A DNA stretch of 64,000 nucleotides from Xenopus tropicalis. Its lineage: Eukaryota > Chordata > Amphibia > Anura > Pipidae. The DNA lies in contig NC_030683.2 in the NCBI RefSeq assembly GCF_000004195.4, forward strand, positions 6,851,345 to 6,915,344. Reading direction: 5' to 3'. Positions 1-11,700 of this stretch are shown here, in pieces; within the stretch, counting starts at the first letter, position 1, and each line of letters opens with the position of its first letter. A model generated the notes under the pieces. The model saw only the letters and a list, made by a program, of their open reading frames with translations. It had not been told where the DNA came from and did no database searches. The position numbers and the translations under genes were made by a program.

Positions 1-1926
1 TACATAGTTACATAGTTACATAGGGTTGAAAAAAGACCAGTGTCCATCAAGTTCAACCCATCCAAGTAAACCCAGCACACCCAACCCACACCTACCAATC
101 TATACACTCACATACATAAACTATAAATACAACCACTAGTACTAACTGTAGATATTAGTATCACAATAGCCTTGGATATTCTGATTGATCAAGAACACAT
201 CCAGGCCCCTCTTAAAGGCATTAACAGAATCTGCCATTACCACATCACTAGGAAGGGCATTCCATAACCTCACTGCCCTCACCGTGAAAAACCACCTACG
301 CTGCTTCAAATGGAAGCTTCTTTCCTCTAATCTAAAGGGGTGACCTCTGGTGCGTTGATTGTTTTTATGGGAAAAAAGAACATCCCCCAACTGCCTATAA
401 TCACCTCTAATGTACTTGTACAGAGTAATCATGTCCCCTCGCAAGCGCCTCTTTTCCAGAGAAAACAACCCCAACATCGACAGTCTAACCTCATAGCTTA
501 AATCTTCCATCCCCTTAACCAGTTTAGTTGCAGTCTCTGCACTCTCTCCAGCTCATTAATATCCTTCTTAAGGACTGGAGCCCAAAACTGCCCCCCATAC
601 TCAAGGTGAGGCCTTACCAGGGACCTATAAAGGGGCAAAATTATGTTCTCATCCCTTGAGTCAATGCCCTTTTTTATACAAGACAGCACTTTATTTGCTT
701 TAGTAGCCACAGAATGACACTGCCTGGCATTAGACAACTTGTTATCAACAAAAACCCCTAGATCCTTCTCCATTAAGGATAACCCCAACACACTACCATT
801 CAGTAGATAGTTTGCGTTTATATTATTTCTACCAAAGTGCATAACTTTGCACTTATCAACATTGAACCTCATTTTCCAGTTTGCTGCCCAGTTATCTAAT
901 TTTGTCAAATCGCTCTGCAAAGCGGCACATCCTGCATGGAACTTATAGTTTTGCACAATTTAGTGTCATCAGCAAATATAGAAACAGTACTGTCTATGCC
1001 CACCTCCAGGTCATTAATAAACAAGTTAAACAGCAAAGGCCCAAGGACTGACCCCTGCGGTACTCCACTAACCACACTGGTCCAATTAGAAAATGTTCCA
1101 TTTACCACCACTCTGTGTACTCTATCCTTCAGCCAGTTCTCTATCCAATTACAAATATTATGTTCTAGGCCAATATTCCTTAATTTGATCATTAACCTTC
1201 TGTGAGGTACTGTATCAAACACTTTAGCAAAGTCCAAGTAGATGACATCAACTGCCATTCCAGCATCGAGGTTCCTGCTCACCTCCTCATAAAAGGCGAC
1301 TAAATTAGTCTGGCAAGATCTGTTACGCATAAAACCATGCTGGCACAAACTAATAGTATTGTGAACTGCAATGTATTCAAGTACCCTATCCCTTATTACC
1401 CCTTCCAAAAGTTTTCCTACTACTGATGTCAGACTAACAGGCCTATAGTTTTCAGGCTGAGAACGGGATCCCTTTTTAAATAACGGCACCACATTAGCAA
1501 TCCGCCAGTCTCTTGGCACCATGCCAGACCTCAATGAATCCTGAAAAATTAAGTGAAGAGGTTTGGCAATCACAGCGCTCAGCTCATATAATACCCTGGG
1601 ATGAATCCCATCCGGCCCTGGACCTTTGTTTACCTTTACATGTTCAAGTCTCTTTTGAATTTCCTCCCGAGCGACCCATGCGTCAGTAGCTAAATTACTA
1701 GAACTGGGCATATTACAAGGGAAGCCTTCATTATCTGGCTCCTCAGATGTATAGACAGATGAAAAATAAGAGTTCAAAATGTCAGCTTTTTCCCCGTTCT
1801 CATCAACCAACTTACCCCCCGGTGATAATAAAGTTCCCACCCCTTCTTGCTTCATTTTTTTACTATTCACATAATTAAAAAATAATTTAGGATTCTTTTT
1901 ACTCCTAGCAGCAATATCCCTTTCCA
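1..1926 (-). mobile_element. CR1-type LINE, 5'-truncated, broken reverse transcriptase
   Basis: Minus-strand fragment with RT motifs PGPDGIHPRVL, YRPVSLTSV, SGVPQGSVLGPLLFN and the catalytic FADDTK, followed by the CR1 C-terminal block (RTRGHPFRLEE, AVRLWNALP). The frame shifts near 930 and 500. The endonuclease part is absent. It ends in ATGTAACT-type tail repeats at 1-30. It sits within intron 20 of gene A, directly against the donor minisatellite. Confidence 0.9.
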
Positions 1927-1941
1927 TTTCTATTTCTATTT

Positions 1942-2611
1942 TGGAGGTTTTAAGGTTCTATATATGTGTGTGAGAGCTCCTGAGCCATATATCACCCAGG
2001 TTGGAGGCTTTAAGGTTCTATATATGTGTGTGTGACAGCCCCTGAGCCATATCTCACCCAGGTTGGAGGCTTTAAGGTTCTATATATGTGTGTGTGAGAG
2101 CCCCTGAGCCATATCTGACCCAGGTTGGAGGCTTTAAGGTTCTATATATGTGTGTGTGAGAGCCCCTGAGCCATATCTGACCCAGGTTGGAGGCTTTAAG
2201 GTTCTATATATGTGTGTGTGAGAGCCCCTGAGCCATATCTCACATAGGTTGGAGGCTTTAAGGTTCTATATGTGTGTGTAAGCTCCTGAGCCATATCTCA
2301 CATAGGTTGGAGGCTTTAAGGTTCTATATATATGTGTGTGTGAGAGCCTCTGAGCCATATCTCACATAGGTTGGAGGCTTTAAGGTTCTATATATATGTG
2401 TGTGAGAGCCCCTGAGCCATATCTCACCCAGGTTGGAAGCTTTAAGGTTCTATATATGTGTGTGAGAGCCCCTGAGCCATATCTCACCCAGGTTGGAGGC
2501 TTTAAGGTTCTATATATGTGTGTGAGAGCCCCTGAGCCATATCTCACCCAAGTTGGAGGCTTTAAGGTTCTATATATGTGTGTGTGTGAGAGCTCCTGAG
2601 TCATATCTCAC
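1942..2611 (-). repeat. About 60-bp minisatellite built from exon 20 end plus splice donor (gene A)
   Basis: About 11 units. On the minus strand each reads GAACCTTAAAGCCTCCAACC, then TGG/GTGAGATATGG, then a CA/TA-rich spacer. The first 23 bases equal the end of exon 20, and GTGAGA is its donor. Some units are altered to GTCAGA or CTATGTGAGA. Confidence 0.95.
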
Positions 2612-2738
2612 CCAGGTTGGAGGCTTTAAGGTTCCAGTAGAAGGTCTTGCTTTCCTCTGCACAGAGACAGCTGCTATACTGACAGTCGGCACATGGTTCC
2701 AGCTCTAACTCTTGTGAAGGCAGCAGGATGGTCTGAAC
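2612..2738 (-). CDS. Gene A exon 20, whose end seeds a minisatellite
   Basis: 127 bp, the same length as the A2M exon for this position. It reads [19 protein letters not shown] and ends [10 protein letters not shown]. Phase 0 to 1. The last 23 bases and the GTGAGATATG donor are repeated about 11 times in the following intron (1942-2611). This is the last gene A exon in the window. Confidence 0.93.
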
Positions 2739-5700
2739 CTGTTAGCAAGGAAGAGATCAAATCTGAGGCTTATACCAAAAGAAAATACAATAATACAATA
2801 TACAGTAATTTTGTGGAGGGAGTAGCTCAAAAATATGAGTACATCTTGAGGTAACCATTGGACATAAGTTGTTACAGTCAAAACAAATTTAACACAAAAA
2901 AGTTACATATCTGTAAATCTATAAATGGGCACTTTGTCCTATATGCTTGTTCCTTGACTATAGGAGTAATACTACCAGGTTATTTCACTGATTAGAATTA
3001 TAAATCAGTACAAACTGTCAATGTAGTCTACAAAGCCCTCATTGGACATGGAAAATGTGTAGGCACCAAAAACTTTTGGATCAGAGTTATTTTAATGCTG
3101 ATGGCCTTGTGTGAGGGTCAGTCTTGGCCCGGCTGCCTCTGTACCTGCTCCTGCTTGATGCTCATTGCCGGGGACAATGATGGTGACCGCTAAAGGCTTG
3201 GAAGGAAAAGGCAAAGATTAGGCTGAGGAACATGGATCCTAATGAAAAGCTAGGCTTTTGTCACCTTTATACAGTGCTTGAGGTAGTTAAACACAGAAGC
3301 CTTGAGAGTGAATGACTCCCCTCGCACCACAGAGTACGGCAGAGTGAGCTCCACAAAGAATGGCTGGAAGGCTCGAAGGGAGGTTGGTGGGGAGATGCCA
3401 AACCCACTGGGTCCCATACAGAAAGCTCCTGCATTCCACTCGGTGATGGTGTCTGGGGCTGAGCCATGGACCTCGGCTCTACCCGACTCACTGAGAAAAG
3501 ACAAAAGAAAAATTTTAGTGAAAATGAATCAACTATGTTTTTTATGTACCTCCTATAGTCCTGTGGGACTCTGCCCTAAGGGGATCCTATTCAGGATCAT
3601 TAGTTGAGGAGACTATACAAACAATATGAAATTGCCTTACAGATTCCTGTATCTGTCAAGAAACAAGAAGATATTAGACATCCAATGGTCAATACAAGGG
3701 GAGGAGGAACAGTGGATGTAAAAAAAATGATATGTGTTTTGCAAATCTTTTAAAAGATTTTTCCAAATTTTCCAGCGAACCGGGACAGATTCGCTCATCA
3801 CTAACCCGCACCAATTGCTGACAGAGGTATATCATTAAGAACACAGACATATAATTAGCAATAAACAGGCAGTGGAATAGTTTGTATTTAGGTTTAGGGG
3901 TGAGATTCTGGACAGGGAGGTTGTCCCTATACTTTGGGTCACACTGAGTAAATGGCGCCACATCATCTTTCATAAATAACTGACTTCAGTTCCGTTTCCC
4001 AGACTTACTGCCTATCAGCTTTTGGTCATGGGTTTATCTGCTCCCCGGACACTTACCCCACGGCCGCTAGCTCCCAGATCCAGGTCTCTGGCAAAGACAC
4101 CGGGATTATTTCAGCAGCTCCTTTAGTGATTTCATTTTTGTCTCTGAAATCGTTTGACATTGAAATTACTGAAAAATCTATAAAATAAAATCAGTAATAT
4201 TTTTGTGATTGTTTAGAATTTGCAAGAGTTTTCTTTGTTGCCTACTCAAGAGATACAAGCTACTGGCCTCCATTTATAAATCCTGACATTTCCTCCCCGT
4301 CCCTATTAGTGCCGGAGTCATAACAAATTACTTTGCAATATCATCAATTACAAAAATATGTAAAGCAAAAAGCAGGGCCCTTGGGGCACTTCCATGCTCC
4401 CACTACTTATCTGACTCCTTACAGCCATTCTCCAGTACTACTGACCAGCTGGGGTCCATTCTTAGGGCAAATAGCTTTAGAACGGGAGAGCCATTTAAAC
4501 AGTACATTACCTTCTACTCTTCTAAATTTTGGTGTAGGTTCAATATGGGTGGGTAATTCAACTGTCCAGTCTGGATTGACTCCGAATAGTTGGGCCACTG
4601 AAAATGAGAAAGAAAATCAGCTGGAACATTTTGGTAACAAGGAGCAATTTGAAGTTAATGTTATGTTTAAATCTAAACTATGAAAGCACTATCAAGGAGT
4701 AAAGGTTAGAGTGTTTATAGCAGTCTAGAAGCCAACCTATCGGTTACTCAGTCGCCACAACTATTGGAAATAGCTCCAGTAGGGTCCATTGAGACCAATG
4801 GTCGGGGCATCACTTCATCCCCAGCTGTTACAGAATATCCCTTAGCTGCCTAGTGATTGGAACAAAGTGGTGGACAATGACAACCTTCTAGAGCTGGGGT
4901 CCCCAACCTTTTATACCCATGAACCACATTCAAATAGAAAAAGTGTTGGGAAGCAACACTCCCCAACACCAAAACTTGCCTCCAACCAAAACTTGCTCCT
5001 AATCTCTAGTATAAGTAAATCTAAAGCTACTGGACTTGCTTATACTAGATATACCATGGACTGGATGAATGAAAATCTTCATAGGCATGTTGCTCCTAAG
5101 ATACTGGTTGGGGATCCCTGTTCTAGAGGAAACCCTTCCAATGGGTATAATACAGCAAACAAAGACCAGGAGGCCCAAGAGTGACTGCATCTGCCGCAGA
5201 GTCACCTTCTTAGCAGTTCTGACCTCCATTACTGTGGCTTTTAGGGTGTCAAATTTCTCATCTGGGAGTCTAATAGGAGAACTGGTGTGGGACCTTCAGC
5301 TGAAAGGGTTATATGAAAAGCCCCAAAACACCGGGCAACTGTTAGCAGAACGTTGGGGAAGAAAACAGAAAAAGGAATGGAGCTGCCTAATTAGCAGACA
5401 TTGAACTTGCCCTCAAATAGGTATCCCATGGGTTAAAGCAGTCCCTATGCACCAGAAAGAGTCATTCAAATGAATTTACCTGGCCCCCCGCTGCGTCCTC
5501 CCACCTGGCAGTGGAGAGAGAAGACTCAGCAGGGAGCGGCACAGGGGAGCTGAGATGGAGGATGGACTGCAGACCGGGGGGAACTGGTACAGGTAGCGCC
5601 GGGGGGGAGGAGCTGGGAGGTAATGTGAACAGTCTGGTTTCATGGCGGCGGCGGCGGCGGACGGGATATGAAAGAGGATGTGGCTAATTCACCAGCACCC

Positions 5701-8700
5701 CCCCCCCAGTCTGAGGGGCCCTTGATCCGGCTCCTTGGGTCAGAACTTTGGGGACCCCTGGTCTAAATATTACCCTGTACTATGTATACCCAATTGGACT
5801 CTGAAGGTAAGTTCTGCCCGCACAGACCCCCTGCTGGGTATTGGCCATATCTTTCCTGGGCTTAACCAGCCATATCAATGAGAAGTACATTATGTGGCAA
5901 TGCTCACAATAAGCTCTTACATGCTTTCAAATATGATAACTGTATTTCAGTGGGAACGTACAACATTTCTTCTACATCCTTTTCCCAGCACCCCGAGGGC
6001 CTCTTATTATAGGCGTTGGTGACAATTTTCAGGCGCATATCCTACAATTAAAAGCATTTAGTTAGCATTTACATTAGCAATTGTGATGTATAACTTACTG
6101 TATAAGGAGGTTCTGGCATACGGGGCTGTCCTTGTAAGTAAGTAGCGAGGGGCAAAATCATTCGGCAGGCATGGATTCACTGTGAAATTCGGCGTTTCCC
6201 CATTGGTGAATTTTTTCAAGGAACGGGAGACAATAATTTAGCTTTTTTGACGCAAACATCAATAAAATGGTCACTGGTGTCAAAACAATGAGGCGTGCAA
6301 CACTTTTTTTCTGTTGTGCGACATTTTCGCCAGATTTGTTCATCACTAGAAGTAAGTGATTGGGGCAACTGTGTGGGGCAAAGGCAAAGACGGAGCAGAA
6401 TGTAAAGCAAGAATCCAACAAATGGGAAGCATAAGAGACAGCAGCAACTAGTGATGAGCAAATCTGTCCCACGAACCGGCAAGAAAATTCACGAAACGGC
6501 GACAACGTAGAGAAACACATTTGTTGCATTATTTTTTTGTTGCCTGCGTCTTTTTTTGGCGTCCATGTCTATTTTTTTGTCGCCCGCACTGTTTTGACGT
6601 GACCGCACCTTTTTTTGACGCGGCCACGCCCAATTTGACGCATGAAAAAAAAAATCAGTGCGCAAAATTTTTTTGTGCCGAATTTTCACTGAGGTTTTGT
6701 GAAACAATTCGCCAATGGCGAAATGCGTAAATTCGCTGCGAATCCATGCCCGCCAAACTTCCCCACGGTCAGTTGCACATAAAAAGCCAATGAACCCATC
6801 TACAACTGAACACGAAAAACTGTGATGTTGGAGTGTGTATAAGGTGATTCTTCCTTGGCCACTCTTGTTGAGCTATGGGCCTGTTTCTTGTAAGAGTATT
6901 GAGCTAGTGGGCGGAGCTCTCATTTTCCTTTTTAGATATATCAATAAAAACGTTGAAAGAAAAGATTTCCACTTTTTGGGAGTGTTACTTGGGGTGACTG
7001 TGACATAAAGGAGCAGTCCAAGGTTCATATAATCTGTCCCCGGATGCCGGGGATGTTTATAGCTAAGGAAGGTACATAACTATGGCAATCGCTAAGGAGA
7101 CCAGAGGGTATCAATAAGATAAATAGCCTTGTATTTTTTGTTATCTTAGTTTGATACCTTAAACAGGCTGTAGACATCAACGCGATATTTTTGATTTAAT
7201 GGACAATTAACATCAGCGTCTTTGATCCGATAATCATATGTTCCAGTAAAGTAGGGGAAGAGCTTCTCAATCTGAAAATAAAGAGCAGATGTGGATGGTC
7301 AGCAATAAATAAAGAGGCCTCCTGATGCATCATGGGCCAGAGGTGCTGCGATGCTATGATTGGTTGGAGGGTTCACACTGATCCTCCGCTCAGTCGCAAC
7401 CATGCAACATCGTGTTTCTAAAAGGGCCAGTGATACCAAAACCCGAACATGATCCATTTGAATTGATATTTTATTTGAAGCAGACGCTTCTGTGTTTGCC
7501 ATCAGCTCCTTTGTGTTTAGTGGAGCCTTAAAGGGGACCTGTCACCCTAAGAAATCATTCTAAATACTTTTCTATTGTGTTTGTCACGTAAAATAAACTT
7601 AACTTACACAATAAAAATGATTTAAATCTTATTTCCTTCAGTCTTGGATTTACACAGTCACAGCCAGCAGGACGGCGCCATTTTGGGAACACTGTTATTA
7701 AGGCAAAGCTTTGTATCCCCCCAAAATCTTATGCAGCTTTTTGTGTCTGGGTGACAGGTCCCCTTTAAGTAATGCGCAGTCACTACCAGCCCTTATAACC
7801 CTGCAAAATAATTTATGTATTTAGGTAAAAAGTGTATTTTTTTTTTAGTTTCTATAGGAAAAGGGGTTGTTTTACTTAAAGGAAAACTATACCCCCCCGA
7901 ACAATAAAAATATATTGTAAAACCCTGATTCATCTAAATAAACCATTTTGATACAAATATACTTGTTTAGCAGTATGTGCCATTGGGTAATCCTAAATAG
8001 GAAACTGCCATTTTAAGTACTAAGGGCCGCCCCCTGGGATCATAGCAGTCACAGTGCACACAAACAAGCCAAGGCACACATACATGCTAGGCCCCATCAG
8101 CCAATGAATGGGCAGAGTTCTGCCTTTTGCTCCCACACTACTTCCTGTTACAGTTAGAGCTGCATCACTTCCTGTCAGCTGATCTCTGAGGGAGCACACA
8201 GCCCATCACTAAATGGCGGCTGAAGGGAAAGGATGTAATAGGGCAATATTTACTGATATATATATTCCAGTTTGGGGAGATTCTTTAATAGGTCACTTAA
8301 CATAATATAAACTGTCTGTTGGTTACGTATTCATTCTGGGGGTGTAGTTTTCCATTAAAGGGGACCAATCCTGAATTTGTAAAGGGGCCAATGCTGCATC
8401 CCTTAGAACCCATACTCTTTAACACTTGTGCCCCAGCTTTTTGTGTAGGGTATAAATCTGAATAACACAGGTCCCATGATGCATTTCTCTAAAGCTATTG
8501 TGATACTAATATCTACAGTGAGTATTAGTGGTTGTATTTATAGTTTATGTATGTGAGTGTATAGATTGGTAGGTGTGGGTTGTGGGTGCTGGGTTTACTT
8601 GGAAGGGTTGAACTTGATATACTCTGGTCTTTTTTCAACCCTATGTAACTATGAGATGGATATGACAGTGGCTCCTACCCTATCAGCCGTCACATCCACC

Positions 8701-11700
8701 TCAGGCTCAACAGTCTTATCCACCACTCTCAGGCCACACAGGGACCCGGCGGCTGCCTGGACTTGTAGGGAAACATCAGCTCCTGGGAGAACTTCATCTG
8801 GGGAGAAGCCAACTGATACCTGGGCAAACAGAGAGACATGTTGATTGGGGAGAGCTAAGGTGTTACAGATACAGGTACAGGGAGGCCATGGGAACATCTG
8901 TACAACTTACTTTGTTCTTGAAGCACCTTTGCAGTTTGAATGTTGCAGAATCGGCCACTAATTCCCCATTAGGGAGGGAAATGAAGGCGAGAGCGCGGAG
9001 AGTCGGAGAGACGTCGGCACTGAGTGTGAGTTTGATGGAGACCTCACCCCTCACCTCACCCCTTACTGAAGATCCTACACAGTAACAAGGGGAAAGGGGA
9101 ACATTCAGGCACTAAGTTATAAATAAAGAAGTGCAGAGGGGCAGAACAGGCCCTGAGGGGCAGAGTAGCAGGGCAGGTAGGAGCCATCTTATAGCCAATG
9201 TATTAGCTAAAGGAGTAAGTTGCTGATATGGGGGAGCTGAGTAGGAGGCAGATTTCTCAGAAAAGGTTATGGGATTTGGCAGAGTCTCACCTCCTACTTC
9301 ACTAGTAATGGGCACTTCCACTGATCCCGAGTCCTTTATAGATTCTTTAGAAACAACCTGTAGAAAAGATAAAACAGTTCTAAGGTCTTACCTTTAGGGT
9401 ATGTCCAGCTAAGGAAGGGGGTGGCAGACTAGTTATTAGCCCTCTATATAAACACTTGAAACTGACAAATTTCAGTAATATTTACATCATTATATTATCA
9501 GCCCAATAAGGTCGAACCAAGTCCTTAGGGGTCATTTACCGAACCGAGCAGAATAAAGTGAGCAATGTACAAAGAAACATGGCAATGGGCCATACAGTAT
9601 GTACTTGTGTGTAGCTTCTCATACAACTGGCAGTATCACAATTGCTTATTGATACCATTGCAGCAAGACTTAGCACTCAGTTGGTCACTGCTGGTCAATA
9701 CTGTCCAAGCAAGTGCCCTTAAGAACCATTAGATGATCCAGCCTGATTCTGACCAGCGAGTACTCGCGGAATCAAATGTAGGAGAGCTTTAACCTGTCTT
9801 AAATATAGGACTATCGACTCTGAAAAAATATACATAAATTTGCACTGTAACTAGAAATAAAACCAGCCAATGAAAGCTCCGCAGGCCAAACTCTGATTTG
9901 GGGGGCACATATAAGACCCCAGAATGTGAGTGATGAAAGAGTAGCAGAGCCCATTACCAGGTAGTGCAGCTCCATGTGCTTGGCCTCCATCCCCAGGGCA
10001 GAGTTTGGGATAATATATTCCACTCGGACATCTCGTTGCCCCTCACATGGGAGCTCCCCCTGCTGGGAGTGCAGTTTCAGGAAACTCTTGCTGGGGGATT
10101 CAAAGGGTGTGAGTTCCAGAGAGTCTTTCCCTAAAACAGGTATAATGAGCCCGGAATACCAATCAACAGTGTTTTCCATTTCTGGACTCGCCTACAAAAA
10201 AAAAGAATTATGTGCAGTTAATGGTTACGAATGTTTATTGAAAATATTTATTTGTTGGATTGGGGTATTCAGGGCTGATAAACCTGGCCACAAAGGAGTC
10301 AAGATTTAAAAGGAAAGAACATGAGGAAATCTAAGGCATGACACATCACTCTGCCACGCCCACAATCCTGCTAAAACACCACCCCCTTTTTGGCATGCCC
10401 AGCCCATTTTCAGGGTTACCTCTCAAATCATCTGAGAGGTATTTGTTACTCAGAAACCTGTTATCCAGAAAACTCTGGGTTGGCAGTCATAGCAAGGTGG
10501 TGAGCAGTCTTAGGTGCATGCTAGGTGGTGATGGGTTGGCAGTCATAGTAAGGGGGTGAGCAGTCTTGGGTGCATGCTAGGTGGTGATGGGTTGGCAGTC
10601 ATAGTAAGGGGGTGAGCAGTCTTGGGTGCATGCTAGGTGGTGATGGGTTGGCAGTCATAGTAAGGGGGTGAGCAGTCTTGGGTGCATGGTAGGTGGTGAT
10701 GGGTTGGCAGTCATAGTAAGGGGGTGAGCAGTCTTAGGTGCAAGGTTGGTGGTGATGGGTTGGCAGTCATAGTAAGGGGGTGAGCAGTCTTAGGTGCAAG
10801 GTTGGTGGTGATGGGTTGGCAGTCATAGTAAGGGGGTGAGCAGTCTTGGGTGCATGCTAGGTGGTGATGGGTTGGCAGTCATAGTAAGGTGGTGAGCAGT
10901 CTTAGGTGCAAGGTTGGTGGTGATGGGTTGGCAGTCATAGCAAGGTGGTGAGCAGTCGTAGGTGCAAGGTTGGTGGTGAGGTTACCAAATCCTAAAATAA
11001 AGTAACCCAGCCCCCCTACCGTAAGGCGCAGCTTTCCCTCCCATGCGGTCGTGTTGTCCAACTGGAAGGAAACAAGTCCATTCTCATCCGATACCAAGTT
11101 CTCCGTTATATTCATAGGATTGATGGTTAGGGAGACTTTTTGGTTTGGAAGGGGATCATCATTGCCGTCCATCACCTTTATCTGCTCAGTGATAGAGAAG
11201 GGCCCAGTCTGAGAAACAATCTCAATGGCAGAAGACTGACTAATAGGGGTATTAACTAGTAAGCACTTACTGTCCCTCTGTATGGGATCCCCGGCTTGTA
11301 GTTACTGTCAGCATCCAGGAAACGGCAACTTTTTAGCGTGGATAAAATGGTGGTTCCATCTCTTCCAGAATATTTCATCCCTATATTCAGGGCTGATAAA
11401 CCTGGCCACAAAGGAGTCAAGATTTAAAAGGAAAGAACATGAGGAAATCTAAGGCATGACACATCACTCTGCCACGCCCACAATCCTGCTAAAACACCAC
11501 CCCCTTTTTGGCATGCCCAGCCCATTTTCAGGGTTACCTCTCAAATCATCTGAGAGGTATTTGTTACTCAGAAACCTGTTATCCAGAAAACTCTGGGTTG
11601 GCAGTCATAGCAAGGTGGTGAGCAGTCTTAGGTGCATGCTAGGTGGTGATGGGTTGGCAGTCATAGTAAGGGGGTGAGCAGTCTTGGGTGCATGCTAGGT

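Larger units (their letters stand above)
10266..11383. repeat. Tandem duplication, copy 1 (1,118 bp)
   Basis: Direct copy of 11384-12501 with no difference noticed. It includes exons 10' and 11' and a 56-bp minisatellite. A short TAT-type microhomology lies at the joint. Confidence 0.92.

Noticed and set aside
142..1927. LINE frames as host genes
   Set aside because: RT motifs, frameshifts and a CR1 tail show a retrotransposon.
2380..2604. 74-codon frame of a 20-residue repeat
   Set aside because: The 60-bp donor minisatellite read in a frame other than that of exon 20.
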